Shown here one piece after another: positions 54,545-63,388 of a stretch of DNA of 64,000 nucleotides. The stretch's first letter is position 1; every line of letters begins with the position of its first letter. The notes beneath the pieces were generated by a model, which made no database searches, was not told the DNA's origin, and saw nothing but the letters and a program-made list of their open reading frames with translations. Source of the stretch: Pyrodictiaceae archaeon. Lineage in GTDB: Archaea > Thermoproteota > Thermoprotei_A > Sulfolobales > Pyrodictiaceae. The position numbers and the translations under genes are program-made. Where the stretch lies: positions 62,001 through 126,000 of the forward strand of contig JALVSY010000016.1 in the NCBI GenBank assembly GCA_027036135.1. The letters run 5' to 3'.

Positions 54545-54872
54545 AGCCGATATGGATGCCCTAGCCCTGCTAGACGAGCTCAAGAGACTTAACGCCGACA
54601 CATTAGTAGTGCTCGGACCTCTTCACCGCGAAGGCCGGAGGAGAGGGGTCTATGTCTCCGAAGTGAAGCCCGAGAAAGGCCCAGAGAATCCCTCGAGGCT
54701 TGTAAAGGAGCTATGGGGGAACCTTACTGGTAGCCTGCGGCTAGAGGACTATGTGGCTGCACTCCGCATACTCTATGACCGTGTTTTCTATGTTGCTGAG
54801 TGCGAGCCCGGCGAGGAGAGTAGGTGTAGCGATGTTGTTGAGAAGTGGCTCAGGGAGTACTGTGAGGCCTAG
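54459..54872 (+). CDS. Unknown protein, possibly a divergent hydrogenase-protease relative
   Basis: 137 residues from ATG 54459; the frame is open back to 54417. The middle, ALLDELKRLNADTLVVLGPL then GVYVSEVKP, and the end VFYVAECEPGEESRCSDVV, run parallel to the central and C-terminal part of HyaD/HycI-type proteases (strand, acidic loop, then HEL or YVFE, then a G-x-P segment). The metal ligands of HyaD are not seen. The overlap with genes on both sides argues for coupled translation. Relation to the protease is a by-eye suggestion. Confidence 0.5.
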   Translation, partial: TMEKGGQDLLSMVLRLKDEKRIGKCIVLEADMDALALLDELKRLNADTLVVLGPLHREGRRRGVYVSEVKPEKGPENPSRLVKELWGNLTGSLRLEDYVAALRILYDRVFYVAECEPGEESRCSDVVEKWLREYCEA

Positions 54873-55419
54873 GGTACTTGTATTTGGTATGGGGAACACC
54901 TTCTACGGGGACGACGGGATAGGTTATTGCCTAGCCAAGGCGCTGAGGGAATGTGCTAGCCTGGAGGGAGTTGAGCTAGTCTCCATACAAGCGCTTAACC
55001 CCGGTCACAGCAGCCTCCTCGAGGGCTATGATCACGTAGTCTTCATAGATGCTCTTGTCGATCCAGAAGCTCCTCAAGATGCAGAAATAATTGTGCATGA
55101 GCTGGATCCGTCAAAGCTAGACTCGGCTGACATAGTCCTAGCTATAGAGGGTATAGAGCCGCACAGCCTCGACCCATTAAAGCTACTGGTCTTAGCGAGG
55201 GCTGCTAACCTGTTTCACGGCAAGGGCTACCTCATAGGGATAAGGCCTGAGAGAATAGAGTTCAACAAACCATTGTCGCAAAATGTTATCAAAAGGGGGA
55301 TGAAGGCGGTCACTAAGCTAGAAGAGATTATGAATAAACTCGGCCTCAGACCGAGAATAGACTATGGATGCGTTGAGGGGTTTCTGCGGAGCAGGTGCCG
55401 CGGCCCATTACTTGACTAG
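54862..55419 (+). CDS. hyaD: Hydrogenase maturation protease (HyaD/HycI family)
   Basis: Nickel-dependent endopeptidase that trims the large subunit C-terminus after nickel insertion. Start at GTG 54862 gives RPRVLVFGMGNTFYGDDGIG, with the family Gly-Asn and Asp-Asp/Gly ligand region, then VVFIDALVDPEAPQDAE and VHELDPSK. 185 residues. The frame is open further upstream (54751), but that leader is antisense-like noise. It overlaps the previous gene by 11 bases and the convergent hypF by 4. Confidence 0.88.
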   Translation: MRPRVLVFGMGNTFYGDDGIGYCLAKALRECASLEGVELVSIQALNPGHSSLLEGYDHVVFIDALVDPEAPQDAEIIVHELDPSKLDSADIVLAIEGIEPHSLDPLKLLVLARAANLFHGKGYLIGIRPERIEFNKPLSQNVIKRGMKAVTKLEEIMNKLGLRPRIDYGCVEGFLRSRCRGPLLD

Positions 55420-57743
55420 TGTCGCGGCTTCTCAAGCTCATCGATGCGGGCAGCTGCAACCATGATTTGTCCGACAGCCACTCCGCCGTCTCCAGGCGGC
55501 AACTTTCTCTGCAAGAGAAGCTCTAAGCCATGCCTGCGTAGAGCTTGTCTTATTCCCTGGACTATGTATGTATTTACTGCTGCTCCACCAGTAACGAGTA
55601 CTTGTGGCTCAGTGTTCTTCGCTAGCCTTGCTGCCGCCTCTCCCATTGCTCTACCAAGGGCTTTCTGAAGAGTCATAGCCATGTCCATTAACTGGTATTT
55701 TTCAATATTTTCCAGAACCCATCCTAGGAGGCGCCGAGTATCAACTACTAGTCTCCCATCGAGCATTATTAGCGGCGGTGTGTATCCCAGGTCTCTGCCC
55801 CCTCTCGCCGCTGCTTCTAGCCTCATAGCCGGCTCACCCTCGTAGCCACGGTGCCACGAGACGCCGAGGAGTGCTGAGAAGGAGTCAAGTGTCCTACCCA
55901 TACTGGTTGTTAGCGGTGAGCCCCTACCTGCTTGGCGATAAGCTATGCGTGCCTCTAGCTCGCCGTGAGGAAGCTTATCCCTGCTAAGCAGCCCCCTGCT
56001 CGAGAGCAGCTCTATTACCTCTTCCTCGCTGTACCCGCTTGCCCTCATCAAGCCGATGAGGGCCCTTACTGGCCACTCTACGGCACGCTCTCCCCCGGGT
56101 AGTGTGAATGGGTATAGGCTCGCCCCTCTGGTGAAGTCCTCGTAGCTCGCTACGAGGACCTCGCCGCCCCAGACGGTGCCGTCAAGCCCATACCCCGTGC
56201 CATCGATTGTTATTGCTACTCGCTTCTCCCCAGGACCTATCCCGTGCTCGGCCATGGCGCTAGCAGCGTGCGCATGGTGATGCTGAACCTCGACTAGTTC
56301 GGCGCCATACTCTTCTGCCAGGCGAGCCGCGAGCCCCCTGTTATGGTATCCCGGGTGCATGTCGAGAGCAATGAATCTTGGCCGTAGCCCGTAGACTCTT
56401 ATGAACCATCTAAGCTCTTTCTCTAGGTCCTCGACCTGGCCTGGCTCATCCATGTCGCCGATGAACTGGGTGGGTACGACCTTGTCCTCGAACGATACTG
56501 CTCCCGCCGATTGTAGCTCAGCGCCGACAGCTACCCCCTCCGGCAGCTCTGTGTTGACGCGTATCCATGCAGGTGCGTAGCCTCTCGCGCGGCGCAGGAA
56601 GACTAGCTCTCCATCAGTGTAGCGTAGCACGCTGTCATCTACTCGGTGGACTATCTCCCTCTCATGAGTAATCACGTAATCCGCTATGCTAGCTAGATGA
56701 GTAAAGACGCACTCTATGTCTGTACACATCGGGTACCCTGTCTCGTTGCCACTCGTCATTATTAGGAAGCCATCGCTTAGCTCCTCTAGCAACATTACCT
56801 GGAACCCGGTATACGGCAACATTACCCCAATGGTATCCAGCCCGGGTGCCACTAGCTCAGATACCGGGGAGCCGCTGCGCTTTGGTAGGAGCAGTATAGG
56901 TCTCTCAGCGCTACGCAAGACAGCACAGGCACCGGGCGGTGGCTCAGCTATCTTCTCTACGACGCTGCAATCCCTTGCCATGAGCGCGAATGGCTTGGTA
57001 GGCCTCCTCTTCCTCCGACGAAGCTCTGCTACCACGTCATCGCGGCTAGCGAGCGCGGCAAGGTGATAGCCTCCGACACCCTTTATAGCAAGTATGTAGC
57101 CCTCCTCTATGCGCCTAGCAGCCCACCTAACCGGGTCATCAACCTCTATGACTCGGCCACTCATGTCATAGACTATTGTTCTCGGGCCACAATGCTTACA
57201 GCTAATTCCCTGAGCGTGGAACCGCCTGATGTTCTCCGGGTCCTCGTAGTCATGCCTACAATCAAGACATAGGGGGAAGCCCCTCATCGATGTATTCTCT
57301 CTATCATAGGGGACATCATACATCATCGAGAATCTTGGCCCGCACCAAGCACAGCTATTCCACGGGTAGCGATAATAGCGAGTAGACGGGTCATGAATCT
57401 CCCTTACACAATGCGGACAAATGCCGAAATCTGGTGGTATCATACTCCTCTTGCTCTTTCTCTTCTCGCTCCGCTTTATCATGAAGCGCTCATAGCCCCT
57501 TGGAGAGGTCTCCTCTACTTCGAGTTCCTCGATCCTAGCTGGGGGCGGCTTCTCCTCGTAGAGCCCTTTGAGAAAGCTCTCGAGCTGCTCCGGGTCTCCC
57601 TCTATCCATATCTCGACCTCGCTACCGCCGAGATTGATGACGTAGCCGCTTAGCTTCCTAGAGACAGCTAGTCTATAGACGAAGGGGCGGAACCCAACAC
57701 CTTGCACTATGCCAGTGACTCTTAGCCGAATCGCCTTCCTCAA
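55416..57743 (-). CDS. hypF: Carbamoyltransferase HypF
   Basis: Makes the cyanide ligand precursor from carbamoyl phosphate for HypE. Order: acylphosphatase domain (VTGIVQGVGFRPFVYRL), two zinc fingers (CPHCVREIHDP with CAWCGPRFS, and CLDCRHDYED with CKHCGP), YrdC-like domain (IKGVGGYHLAALASRDDVVA), and Kae1-like domain (VQHHHAHAASAMAEHG, ITIDGTGYGLDGTVWGGE). 775 residues, full length. Carbamoyl phosphate comes from CarAB, encoded in the same window. Confidence 0.96.
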   Translation of the reverse strand: MRKAIRLRVTGIVQGVGFRPFVYRLAVSRKLSGYVINLGGSEVEIWIEGDPEQLESFLKGLYEEKPPPARIEELEVEETSPRGYERFMIKRSEKRKSKRSMIPPDFGICPHCVREIHDPSTRYYRYPWNSCAWCGPRFSMMYDVPYDRENTSMRGFPLCLDCRHDYEDPENIRRFHAQGISCKHCGPRTIVYDMSGRVIEVDDPVRWAARRIEEGYILAIKGVGGYHLAALASRDDVVAELRRRKRRPTKPFALMARDCSVVEKIAEPPPGACAVLRSAERPILLLPKRSGSPVSELVAPGLDTIGVMLPYTGFQVMLLEELSDGFLIMTSGNETGYPMCTDIECVFTHLASIADYVITHEREIVHRVDDSVLRYTDGELVFLRRARGYAPAWIRVNTELPEGVAVGAELQSAGAVSFEDKVVPTQFIGDMDEPGQVEDLEKELRWFIRVYGLRPRFIALDMHPGYHNRGLAARLAEEYGAELVEVQHHHAHAASAMAEHGIGPGEKRVAITIDGTGYGLDGTVWGGEVLVASYEDFTRGASLYPFTLPGGERAVEWPVRALIGLMRASGYSEEEVIELLSSRGLLSRDKLPHGELEARIAYRQAGRGSPLTTSMGRTLDSFSALLGVSWHRGYEGEPAMRLEAAARGGRDLGYTPPLIMLDGRLVVDTRRLLGWVLENIEKYQLMDMAMTLQKALGRAMGEAAARLAKNTEPQVLVTGGAAVNTYIVQGIRQALRRHGLELLLQRKLPPGDGGVAVGQIMVAAARIDELEKPRH

Positions 57744-57897
57744 CTCATAAGCACCGTAGAGTCTTCAAAGAGCATAGGAGTACTTGTTTCAACTCCACGT
57801 TAGGATGTATGTTAATAACAAAAAGGAGGAGTATTGTTGCTCCTTCTAGTAGAGATGGAATACGCTTCGAAGCCGCTACGCTGCCTCTGCCGATTCG

Positions 57898-58959
57898 TTA
57901 GCATATGCGTGGCACTATTTCGCCGCTCGGCGGCTCGAGTATCCGTACTCCGCCCGTCACACTTCTCAACAATACTCTACCAACATGCCTCGGATCCTTG
58001 GCCTCGTATACCTGGCCTATTATGCTAGCCTCTTTGTAGCCAAGGCTATGGATATACTCTAGTATCTCCTCCGCCTTGTCTCCCTGCACTGCGAGTACTG
58101 CTGCTCCCTCGTTAGCTAGGCTAAGGGGATCCACTCCCAGCATCTCCGCGTATTCCTTCACTTGCGGCCTTATCGGTATTTTCTCTTCCTCTATCACTAT
58201 TACTGTCTTGGTTTTCTCTGCCCAGTCATTGACCAGCATTGCTATGCCTCCACGGGTCGGGTCGCCTGCTCCATGTATATAGGGACGGTACTTCTCTAGG
58301 AGTGGGAGCATGAGGCTTGTTAGGGGCTTTACATCGCTCTCAACGTCGAACTTTACTCCTATTGATTGCTGTGCAGCCAGTATTGCTGCCCCGTGATCGC
58401 CTACGTACCCTGTCACGATTATCTTGTCCCCGGGTTTTATCTCGCGGTCATCAATAGGTTTCCCCTCTACTATCCCTATACCGGTCGAGGCTATTACTAT
58501 CCCGTCTACTTGGCCCTTCGGCATGACCTTGAAGTCCCCACCTATTATTGCTACATCGTTGCTAGTGAGTGTTGAGACATAGCTATCTATGATCTTCTTT
58601 AGCTGCTCCGTGGGAAACCCTTCCTCAGCTATTATCGCGTCGAGAGCAGCCACGGGCTTGGCGCCAACCATTAGGAGGTCGTTTATAGTGCCGCTTGCAG
58701 CTAGTTTCCCTATGTTGCCCCCGGGGAAGAATATCGGCTTAACAGTATAGGAGTCAATGGTGACTGCTATGTACTTGTCCCGGGCTATGGGGATGAGTGC
58801 TGAGTCGTCCAGCGCGTCTAGCCCTGTCCCGCCCTCAACTCTCCAGTACTTGGGCGGAACTGAGTCCACTATCAAGTGCTTAATCAAGTCTTCTGTTTCT
58901 TTTCCACCGGCGCCGTGAGCGAGTGTTAGTAGCCGCCAGAGCCTCACATACCAAGTCAC
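57898..58959 (-). CDS. hypE: Hydrogenase maturation protein HypE
   Basis: AIR-synthase-like enzyme that dehydrates the carbamoyl group on its C-terminal Cys to thiocyanate. It ends in the invariant PRIC. N-terminal LTLAHGAGGKETEDLIKHL, DDSALIPI, GGDFKVMPKGQVDG and GDPTRGGIAMLVND are seen. 353 residues. The start overlaps the hypC stop by 4 bases. Confidence 0.95.
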   Translation of the reverse strand: MTWYVRLWRLLTLAHGAGGKETEDLIKHLIVDSVPPKYWRVEGGTGLDALDDSALIPIARDKYIAVTIDSYTVKPIFFPGGNIGKLAASGTINDLLMVGAKPVAALDAIIAEEGFPTEQLKKIIDSYVSTLTSNDVAIIGGDFKVMPKGQVDGIVIASTGIGIVEGKPIDDREIKPGDKIIVTGYVGDHGAAILAAQQSIGVKFDVESDVKPLTSLMLPLLEKYRPYIHGAGDPTRGGIAMLVNDWAEKTKTVIVIEEEKIPIRPQVKEYAEMLGVDPLSLANEGAAVLAVQGDKAEEILEYIHSLGYKEASIIGQVYEAKDPRHVGRVLLRSVTGGVRILEPPSGEIVPRIC

Positions 58960-59234
58960 TTAGTCTCACCCTTCTCTGACCCGATGTATTCGAAGAGCTG
59001 GCTAGCCTTTGTCTCAAGATCCTCTATGAACTCGTTTATCGCCTTAACTAGCTCTTCTGCGCGCTCCGGCTTAAGCTTCTCAATAATGATGCCAGCATGT
59101 ACTATGACTATGTCGCCTGGCTTAAGGTCCTCGTAGGCACCGCCATAGACTTCGCGTAGAACACCGTCACCGAAATCAACTAGTACGATGTCGCCTTTTA
59201 CCTCTTTTACCTCGGCCGGGATACCTAGGCACAT
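58956..59234 (-). CDS. hypC: Hydrogenase assembly chaperone HypC
   Basis: 92 residues. It begins MCLGIPAEVKEV with the essential Cys2 that binds iron and the large subunit. The OB-fold sequence VLVDFGDGVLREVYG and GDIVIVHAG follow, and a C-terminal acidic helix. It works with HypD; lies between hypD and hypE. Confidence 0.93.
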   Translation of the reverse strand: MCLGIPAEVKEVKGDIVLVDFGDGVLREVYGGAYEDLKPGDIVIVHAGIIIEKLKPERAEELVKAINEFIEDLETKASQLFEYIGSEKGETK

Positions 59235-59302
59235 ATCTTTGACCCCTCCTATTCACTTACCTATTGCACTTAATCTGGGCCTCGTCTAAAAAGCTAGAGA
59301 GA

Positions 59303-60541
59303 CTAGACGATTCCAAGGCTCTTTGCTATATCCTCTGCGAGTCCCCCGCCACCGAACCTTGCCCATACAGCACATGTGCCTTCACTGCTAACCATGCACG
59401 GCCCGTAGGGTGTGCCCGGTGTACAAGTCTTCATGAAGTGTGGACAATCAGTTGGCTTGGCTAATCCCAGAGTTACCTCAGCGCATTTACACCCTGGTGG
59501 CAGGTCATATTTCCATTCCTCGGGGCTTAGCTCCTTTATGCCATACTGGTGAAGAGCATCAACCGCTCTATACTTCTCGCGGAAGGCTAGCCCGCTCTCT
59601 GGCACGAAGCCTATGCCGCGCCAAGCTGCATCAACTACTTCGCAGCACTCGCTTATCTGCCGCTGCGCAATAACATTCCCTTCCCACGTGACCACACGCG
59701 TATACTCATTTACTAGCCGTGGCTTACCCTCCACGTGTTGTCGCAATATCTCGAGAATGGCTAGCAATATATCGATAGGTTCAAAGCCGGCAACAACAGT
59801 AGGTATACCGTAATCATCTACAACGAATCTCCATGCACGAGCACCAACAATTGTAGAGACGTGGCCTGGTGCAATAACCCCCCTTATAGGGTTATCGCGA
59901 TGATTCTCGAACGTATACTTCATTATTGGGGGTGTTAGGCGGTGAACATTGATTATCGTGAGGTTCCTTGGCACATGACCCTTAACGACAGGAGAGGCGG
60001 TTGAGGGAGCTGTGGTCTCGAAACCTACCGCGAAGAAGACACTCTCCTTGCCATCCTCTCTTGCCATACGTATAGCGTCAAGAATACCGTAAACAACGAC
60101 AACGTTGCCTCCAGCAGCCCTGGCCTCCTCGAGGCTACGTATATCCTTGCCCCGTTTACCGGAGCCAGGAAGCTTATATGCATCACCAAAAGTGAACACT
60201 CTTATACCCTCAAGGCTCAGCTTTATAGCAACATCAACATAGTATGCTGGCGTGATACAAACCGGGCAACCAGGACCCGCTACGAGCTCGATCTCTGGTG
60301 GCATTAGGCTACGGAGACCAAAGTGAGTAATAGTATACTCATGGGTGCCACAGAAATCCATTATCTTTATCGGTGACTGCCCAGTTTTCTCCACAGCATT
60401 TGGAGCTAGCTCGTGTATTTTCTTAACAATCTTCCTAGCGTACTCGTTTCTCCGCAGGAACTCCTCGAGCCTCTTGATAAGCTCTGCTCCGCCTTGCTGC
60501 AAGATTAGTGCACCACTCCACTTAGCCCGGAGCACCGGCAA
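59303..60541 (-). CDS. hypD: Hydrogenase maturation protein HypD
   Basis: Iron-sulfur protein where the Fe(CN)2CO unit is assembled with HypC. The CGTHE motif is in IKIMDFCGTHEYTITHFG, then GPGCPVCITPAYYVD, FFAVGFETTAPSTA, and the [4Fe-4S] Cys set CKCAEVTLGLAKPTDCPHFM with CTPGTPYGPCMVSSEGTCAV. 412 residues, with a longer N-terminal leader than usual (first 18 residues may not be translated). Confidence 0.95.
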   Translation of the reverse strand: MPVLRAKWSGALILQQGGAELIKRLEEFLRRNEYARKIVKKIHELAPNAVEKTGQSPIKIMDFCGTHEYTITHFGLRSLMPPEIELVAGPGCPVCITPAYYVDVAIKLSLEGIRVFTFGDAYKLPGSGKRGKDIRSLEEARAAGGNVVVVYGILDAIRMAREDGKESVFFAVGFETTAPSTASPVVKGHVPRNLTIINVHRLTPPIMKYTFENHRDNPIRGVIAPGHVSTIVGARAWRFVVDDYGIPTVVAGFEPIDILLAILEILRQHVEGKPRLVNEYTRVVTWEGNVIAQRQISECCEVVDAAWRGIGFVPESGLAFREKYRAVDALHQYGIKELSPEEWKYDLPPGCKCAEVTLGLAKPTDCPHFMKTCTPGTPYGPCMVSSEGTCAVWARFGGGGLAEDIAKSLGIV

Positions 60542-60578
60542 CTAGGGGTACAAGAATTTTTTGTAATGCCTTCTATCT

Positions 60579-61517
60579 CTATACTTTTACACTCACTTGC
60601 AGAGGCTCTGTTGTAAGCCTTAACGAATAGAAACGCCTATCTAGGATGCCTGCTAGGCGCTTCATTATTGCCTGCTTATTCTCCATCCCCGGTACCATGA
60701 TAAGAACCCTTTTTTTCAGATACCATCCCCGAAGAGCGCCCTCCTCGACTAACCGATCAAGAATACCTGCTAGCTTATCTTCGGCCATCCCGGTATCTAC
60801 GCTAAAGCCGCGGGCCTCCTGCAGAAAAGCCTCGAGCCCCGGCCTGGATAGAAGCCGTGCAAGTCTGGGCGATGCAGCCTCGTAGAGCCTCTTCCCGAGA
60901 ACCTTATGCATTTCTCTAGTCTCCATGGAGCCTAGAACTGCTGCGAGGATCTCTAAGCGTGGCACGGGGTAGCTCTCTACACTTGCTATCCCAGGCCCGC
61001 CGGGCGCCACGCGTATCTCTAGACCACGTCCATGGAGCATTGCTACTACGTCTCCTAGACCTGTCTCGGCCCTAATTTCGGCCTCATGCGCGATACTAGC
61101 AGACTCTAGTAGGCCCATTCCGCTGAGAAGACCGGCGCCAAGGGCTATGCCGAGGGCTATGCCAGCGGAGACAGCGAAACCGGCGCCGAGTGGGACCGGG
61201 GAGGATATGCGTATATGCGCGGGCGTAGCGCTGTTCATTAGGTTAAGGGTTTCAGAGGCTATGCTCGGCAAGCCGCTTAGCTGCTTACCCTCCACGGTTA
61301 TGTCGATGCGCCACTCCTTTGCCGGTACAGCCTCTACCTCGATGCCCGGCTCCATTAATAACCCGGCACCCAGGCTACCCGATAGAAGCGGACTATGCCT
61401 CCAGACTGGTATCCAGAGCCCCGTAACGTGCAACGGGATCCATAGCTTGACGCGCTTTACCAAGCAGTATTCCCGGAATACGTTATCCATCCTCCCAAAA
61501 GAATTATTGTTAATCAT
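60579..61517 (-). CDS. Pantoate kinase (archaeal GHMP kinase)
   Basis: GHMP-superfamily kinase of the archaeal CoA pathway, phosphorylating pantoate. The ATP loop is SSPVPLGAGFAVSAGIALGI; early motif PLHVTGLWIPVW and GLGDVVAMLHGRGLEIRV are family-like. 312 residues from ATG 61517. A TTG at the LVKRVKLWIPLHVTG position would remove an 18-residue non-homologous leader. Divergent from coaBC, the other CoA gene here. Confidence 0.85.
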   Translation of the reverse strand: MINNNSFGRMDNVFREYCLVKRVKLWIPLHVTGLWIPVWRHSPLLSGSLGAGLLMEPGIEVEAVPAKEWRIDITVEGKQLSGLPSIASETLNLMNSATPAHIRISSPVPLGAGFAVSAGIALGIALGAGLLSGMGLLESASIAHEAEIRAETGLGDVVAMLHGRGLEIRVAPGGPGIASVESYPVPRLEILAAVLGSMETREMHKVLGKRLYEAASPRLARLLSRPGLEAFLQEARGFSVDTGMAEDKLAGILDRLVEEGALRGWYLKKRVLIMVPGMENKQAIMKRLAGILDRRFYSLRLTTEPLQVSVKV

Positions 61518-61602
61518 TGTATGGCTTCTCCCGGCTCTGTACGGGCTCCTTAATACCCGGCTAGGCCCCGTTCTATGAGCTGGGGGAAGGGTTTCTCCTA
61601 GG

Positions 61603-62871
61603 GTGCGCTATCTATTGGAAGCTCTACACCCCAGTCTTGGTATAATAGGCGAGCTAGAGGGCGAGTTGCGCGGCAAATGCATAGTGCTCGGTGTTACTGG
61701 TAGCGCCGCGGTTTATCGTAGCATTGATCTCTCGCGCCTTCTAATGAGGCTTGGCGCGAGGATAAAAGTAGTAATGACTCCTGCTGCCACCGAGCTAGTC
61801 TCGCCCACGCTCTTTGAATGGGCCACCGGATACCCAGTAGTGACTCACCTTACTGGCTCGATAGAGCACGTCCTGCTCCCCCGTAGCTGCGACGCCGTGG
61901 TTATCGCGCCTGCCTCCCTGGATACACTGGCTGAGATAGCTCAGTTTCGTGCTTCGACCCCGGTCTCGGCCTTGGCGCAGGAAGCCCTTGGACTGGGCAA
62001 GCCCGTGCTCCTTGTACCAGCGATGCACCTTGGTATGTGGAGGAGGGCGAGACCACTCGTTGCTGAGCTTAGGCGACAGGGGCTCCATGTCCTTGAGCCC
62101 TACGTGGAGGGTGAGCAGGCCAAGTACCCATCAACCGAGCTCATAGCTTGGTGGATCGAGGCCACACTGACAAGAGGGAGAGATCTTGAGGGTAGACATG
62201 TGCTCGTAACTGCTGGGCCTAGCCGCGAGCCCATAGACGCTGTACGTGTCATAACCAATCCGTCCTCGGGGAAAATGGGCCTATACTTGGCGCTCGAAGC
62301 CGCCTGGAGAGGAGCAGAAGTAACGCTACTGCATGGGCCTCTCTGCGTAAACTTGTCGCCGCAGTGGAGGAACTATGTGAAGAGCTACGAGTTTGTGCGC
62401 GCCGAGGAGGCTGCTAGGCTCATAAAGGAGCATGTTAGGGGCAAGGATGTAGCTCTTTACGCGGCTGCTATAAGCGACTATGCTCCCGCCGAGGAAGAGA
62501 GCGGCAAGATAGACTCCCACCATGTACAAGAAGTGATTATAAGGCTGAAGCAGACGCCAAAAGTCATATCTGTTGGCGTGGAGGCGGAGCCGCGCGCCAT
62601 CCACATAGGCTTCGCAGCCGAGGCGACAACGCTGAGGGAGAGGCTCATCGAGAGGGCTAAGAAGAAGCTCGAGCACTACAGGCTAGACGCCGTAGCCGCT
62701 AATAGCGTTGTTGAGCCAGGAGCCGGGTTCTGGGCTGAGACCAACCACGTCTACCTAGTGACATGGAGGGGCAACGTGGTAGAGATACCCAGGATGCACA
62801 AGAGACTGGTTGCGAGAAGAATACTCGATGCAGCTAAGGAGCTACTAGAGAAGGGGCCGCGGCCTCGCTAA
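61603..62871 (+). CDS. coaBC: Phosphopantothenoylcysteine decarboxylase/synthase (CoaBC)
   Basis: Bifunctional flavoprotein joining cysteine to phosphopantothenate and decarboxylating it. The CoaC half shows KCIVLGVTGSAAVYRSIDL, VVIAPASLDTLAEIA and LVPAMHLGMWRRA; the CoaB half shows VLVTAGPSREPIDAVRVITN, GKMGLYLALEAAWRGAEVTL and AAISDYAP. 422 residues. GTG start. It forms a divergent pair with pantoate kinase. Confidence 0.95.
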   Translation: MRYLLEALHPSLGIIGELEGELRGKCIVLGVTGSAAVYRSIDLSRLLMRLGARIKVVMTPAATELVSPTLFEWATGYPVVTHLTGSIEHVLLPRSCDAVVIAPASLDTLAEIAQFRASTPVSALAQEALGLGKPVLLVPAMHLGMWRRARPLVAELRRQGLHVLEPYVEGEQAKYPSTELIAWWIEATLTRGRDLEGRHVLVTAGPSREPIDAVRVITNPSSGKMGLYLALEAAWRGAEVTLLHGPLCVNLSPQWRNYVKSYEFVRAEEAARLIKEHVRGKDVALYAAAISDYAPAEEESGKIDSHHVQEVIIRLKQTPKVISVGVEAEPRAIHIGFAAEATTLRERLIERAKKKLEHYRLDAVAANSVVEPGAGFWAETNHVYLVTWRGNVVEIPRMHKRLVARRILDAAKELLEKGPRPR

Positions 62872-63293
62872 GCAGGCTCGGTTCCGCGGGGAGGTTTGCC
62901 AGCGTATTGGACAGCGTCCTCGAGGTCACGGAAGACCCTAACACATAGCCTCTTGCGGCCACGGAGCCTCATCTTTAGTGGAACGAGGTAGTAAACACTC
63001 CCCGTGAACGGGTCATCGGGTACCCAGAGCACAAGTATACGGTATCCCGTCTCGGCCACTGCTAGCTCCATTGCCCTGGATAATAGGGGCCTAGCCCTGT
63101 CTCCGCATGCTCTCATACGTGGCACTTCTAGCTGGTATGGCGGCTGCTGCCTCTTCTCATAGACGCGGCCACGGCCAGCGATCCACACTGTTACTGCTGC
63201 TGTGCCCCCGGGTAGTAGGCGCTCCTCTTCCTCCTCTATCTCTATCGGCTCGAGTTCCTCCTCGGGCTCGAGCTCCGGCAGCTCGAGCGCCAA
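62868..63293 (-). CDS. Hypothetical protein with acidic N-terminus
   Basis: 141 residues. The first 30 are almost all Glu, Leu, Pro, Ile (ELPELEPEEELEPIEIEEEE), followed by a compact domain (AAVTVWIAGRGRVYE, YRILVLWVPDDPFTGSVYYL, RKRLCVRVFRDLEDAVQYA). The acidic tail could bind a basic partner or be disordered. Family not recognised. It overlaps coaBC by 4 bases. Confidence 0.55.
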   Translation of the reverse strand: MALELPELEPEEELEPIEIEEEEERLLPGGTAAVTVWIAGRGRVYEKRQQPPYQLEVPRMRACGDRARPLLSRAMELAVAETGYRILVLWVPDDPFTGSVYYLVPLKMRLRGRKRLCVRVFRDLEDAVQYAGKPPRGTEPA

Positions 63294-63388
63294 GCCCCTT
63301 CCCCGATCTATATAAGTTCTAGGCGTCTCTTGTGGTTATAAGCATAGCCCATGGATTTGATTGATCCAGTGATAATAGTACGGTACTA

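Noticed and set aside
54751-54862. Longer N-terminus for the maturation protease starting at 54751
   Set aside because: The leader overlaps the previous gene in another frame and has no protease-like residues; GTG 54862 starts directly at the conserved core.
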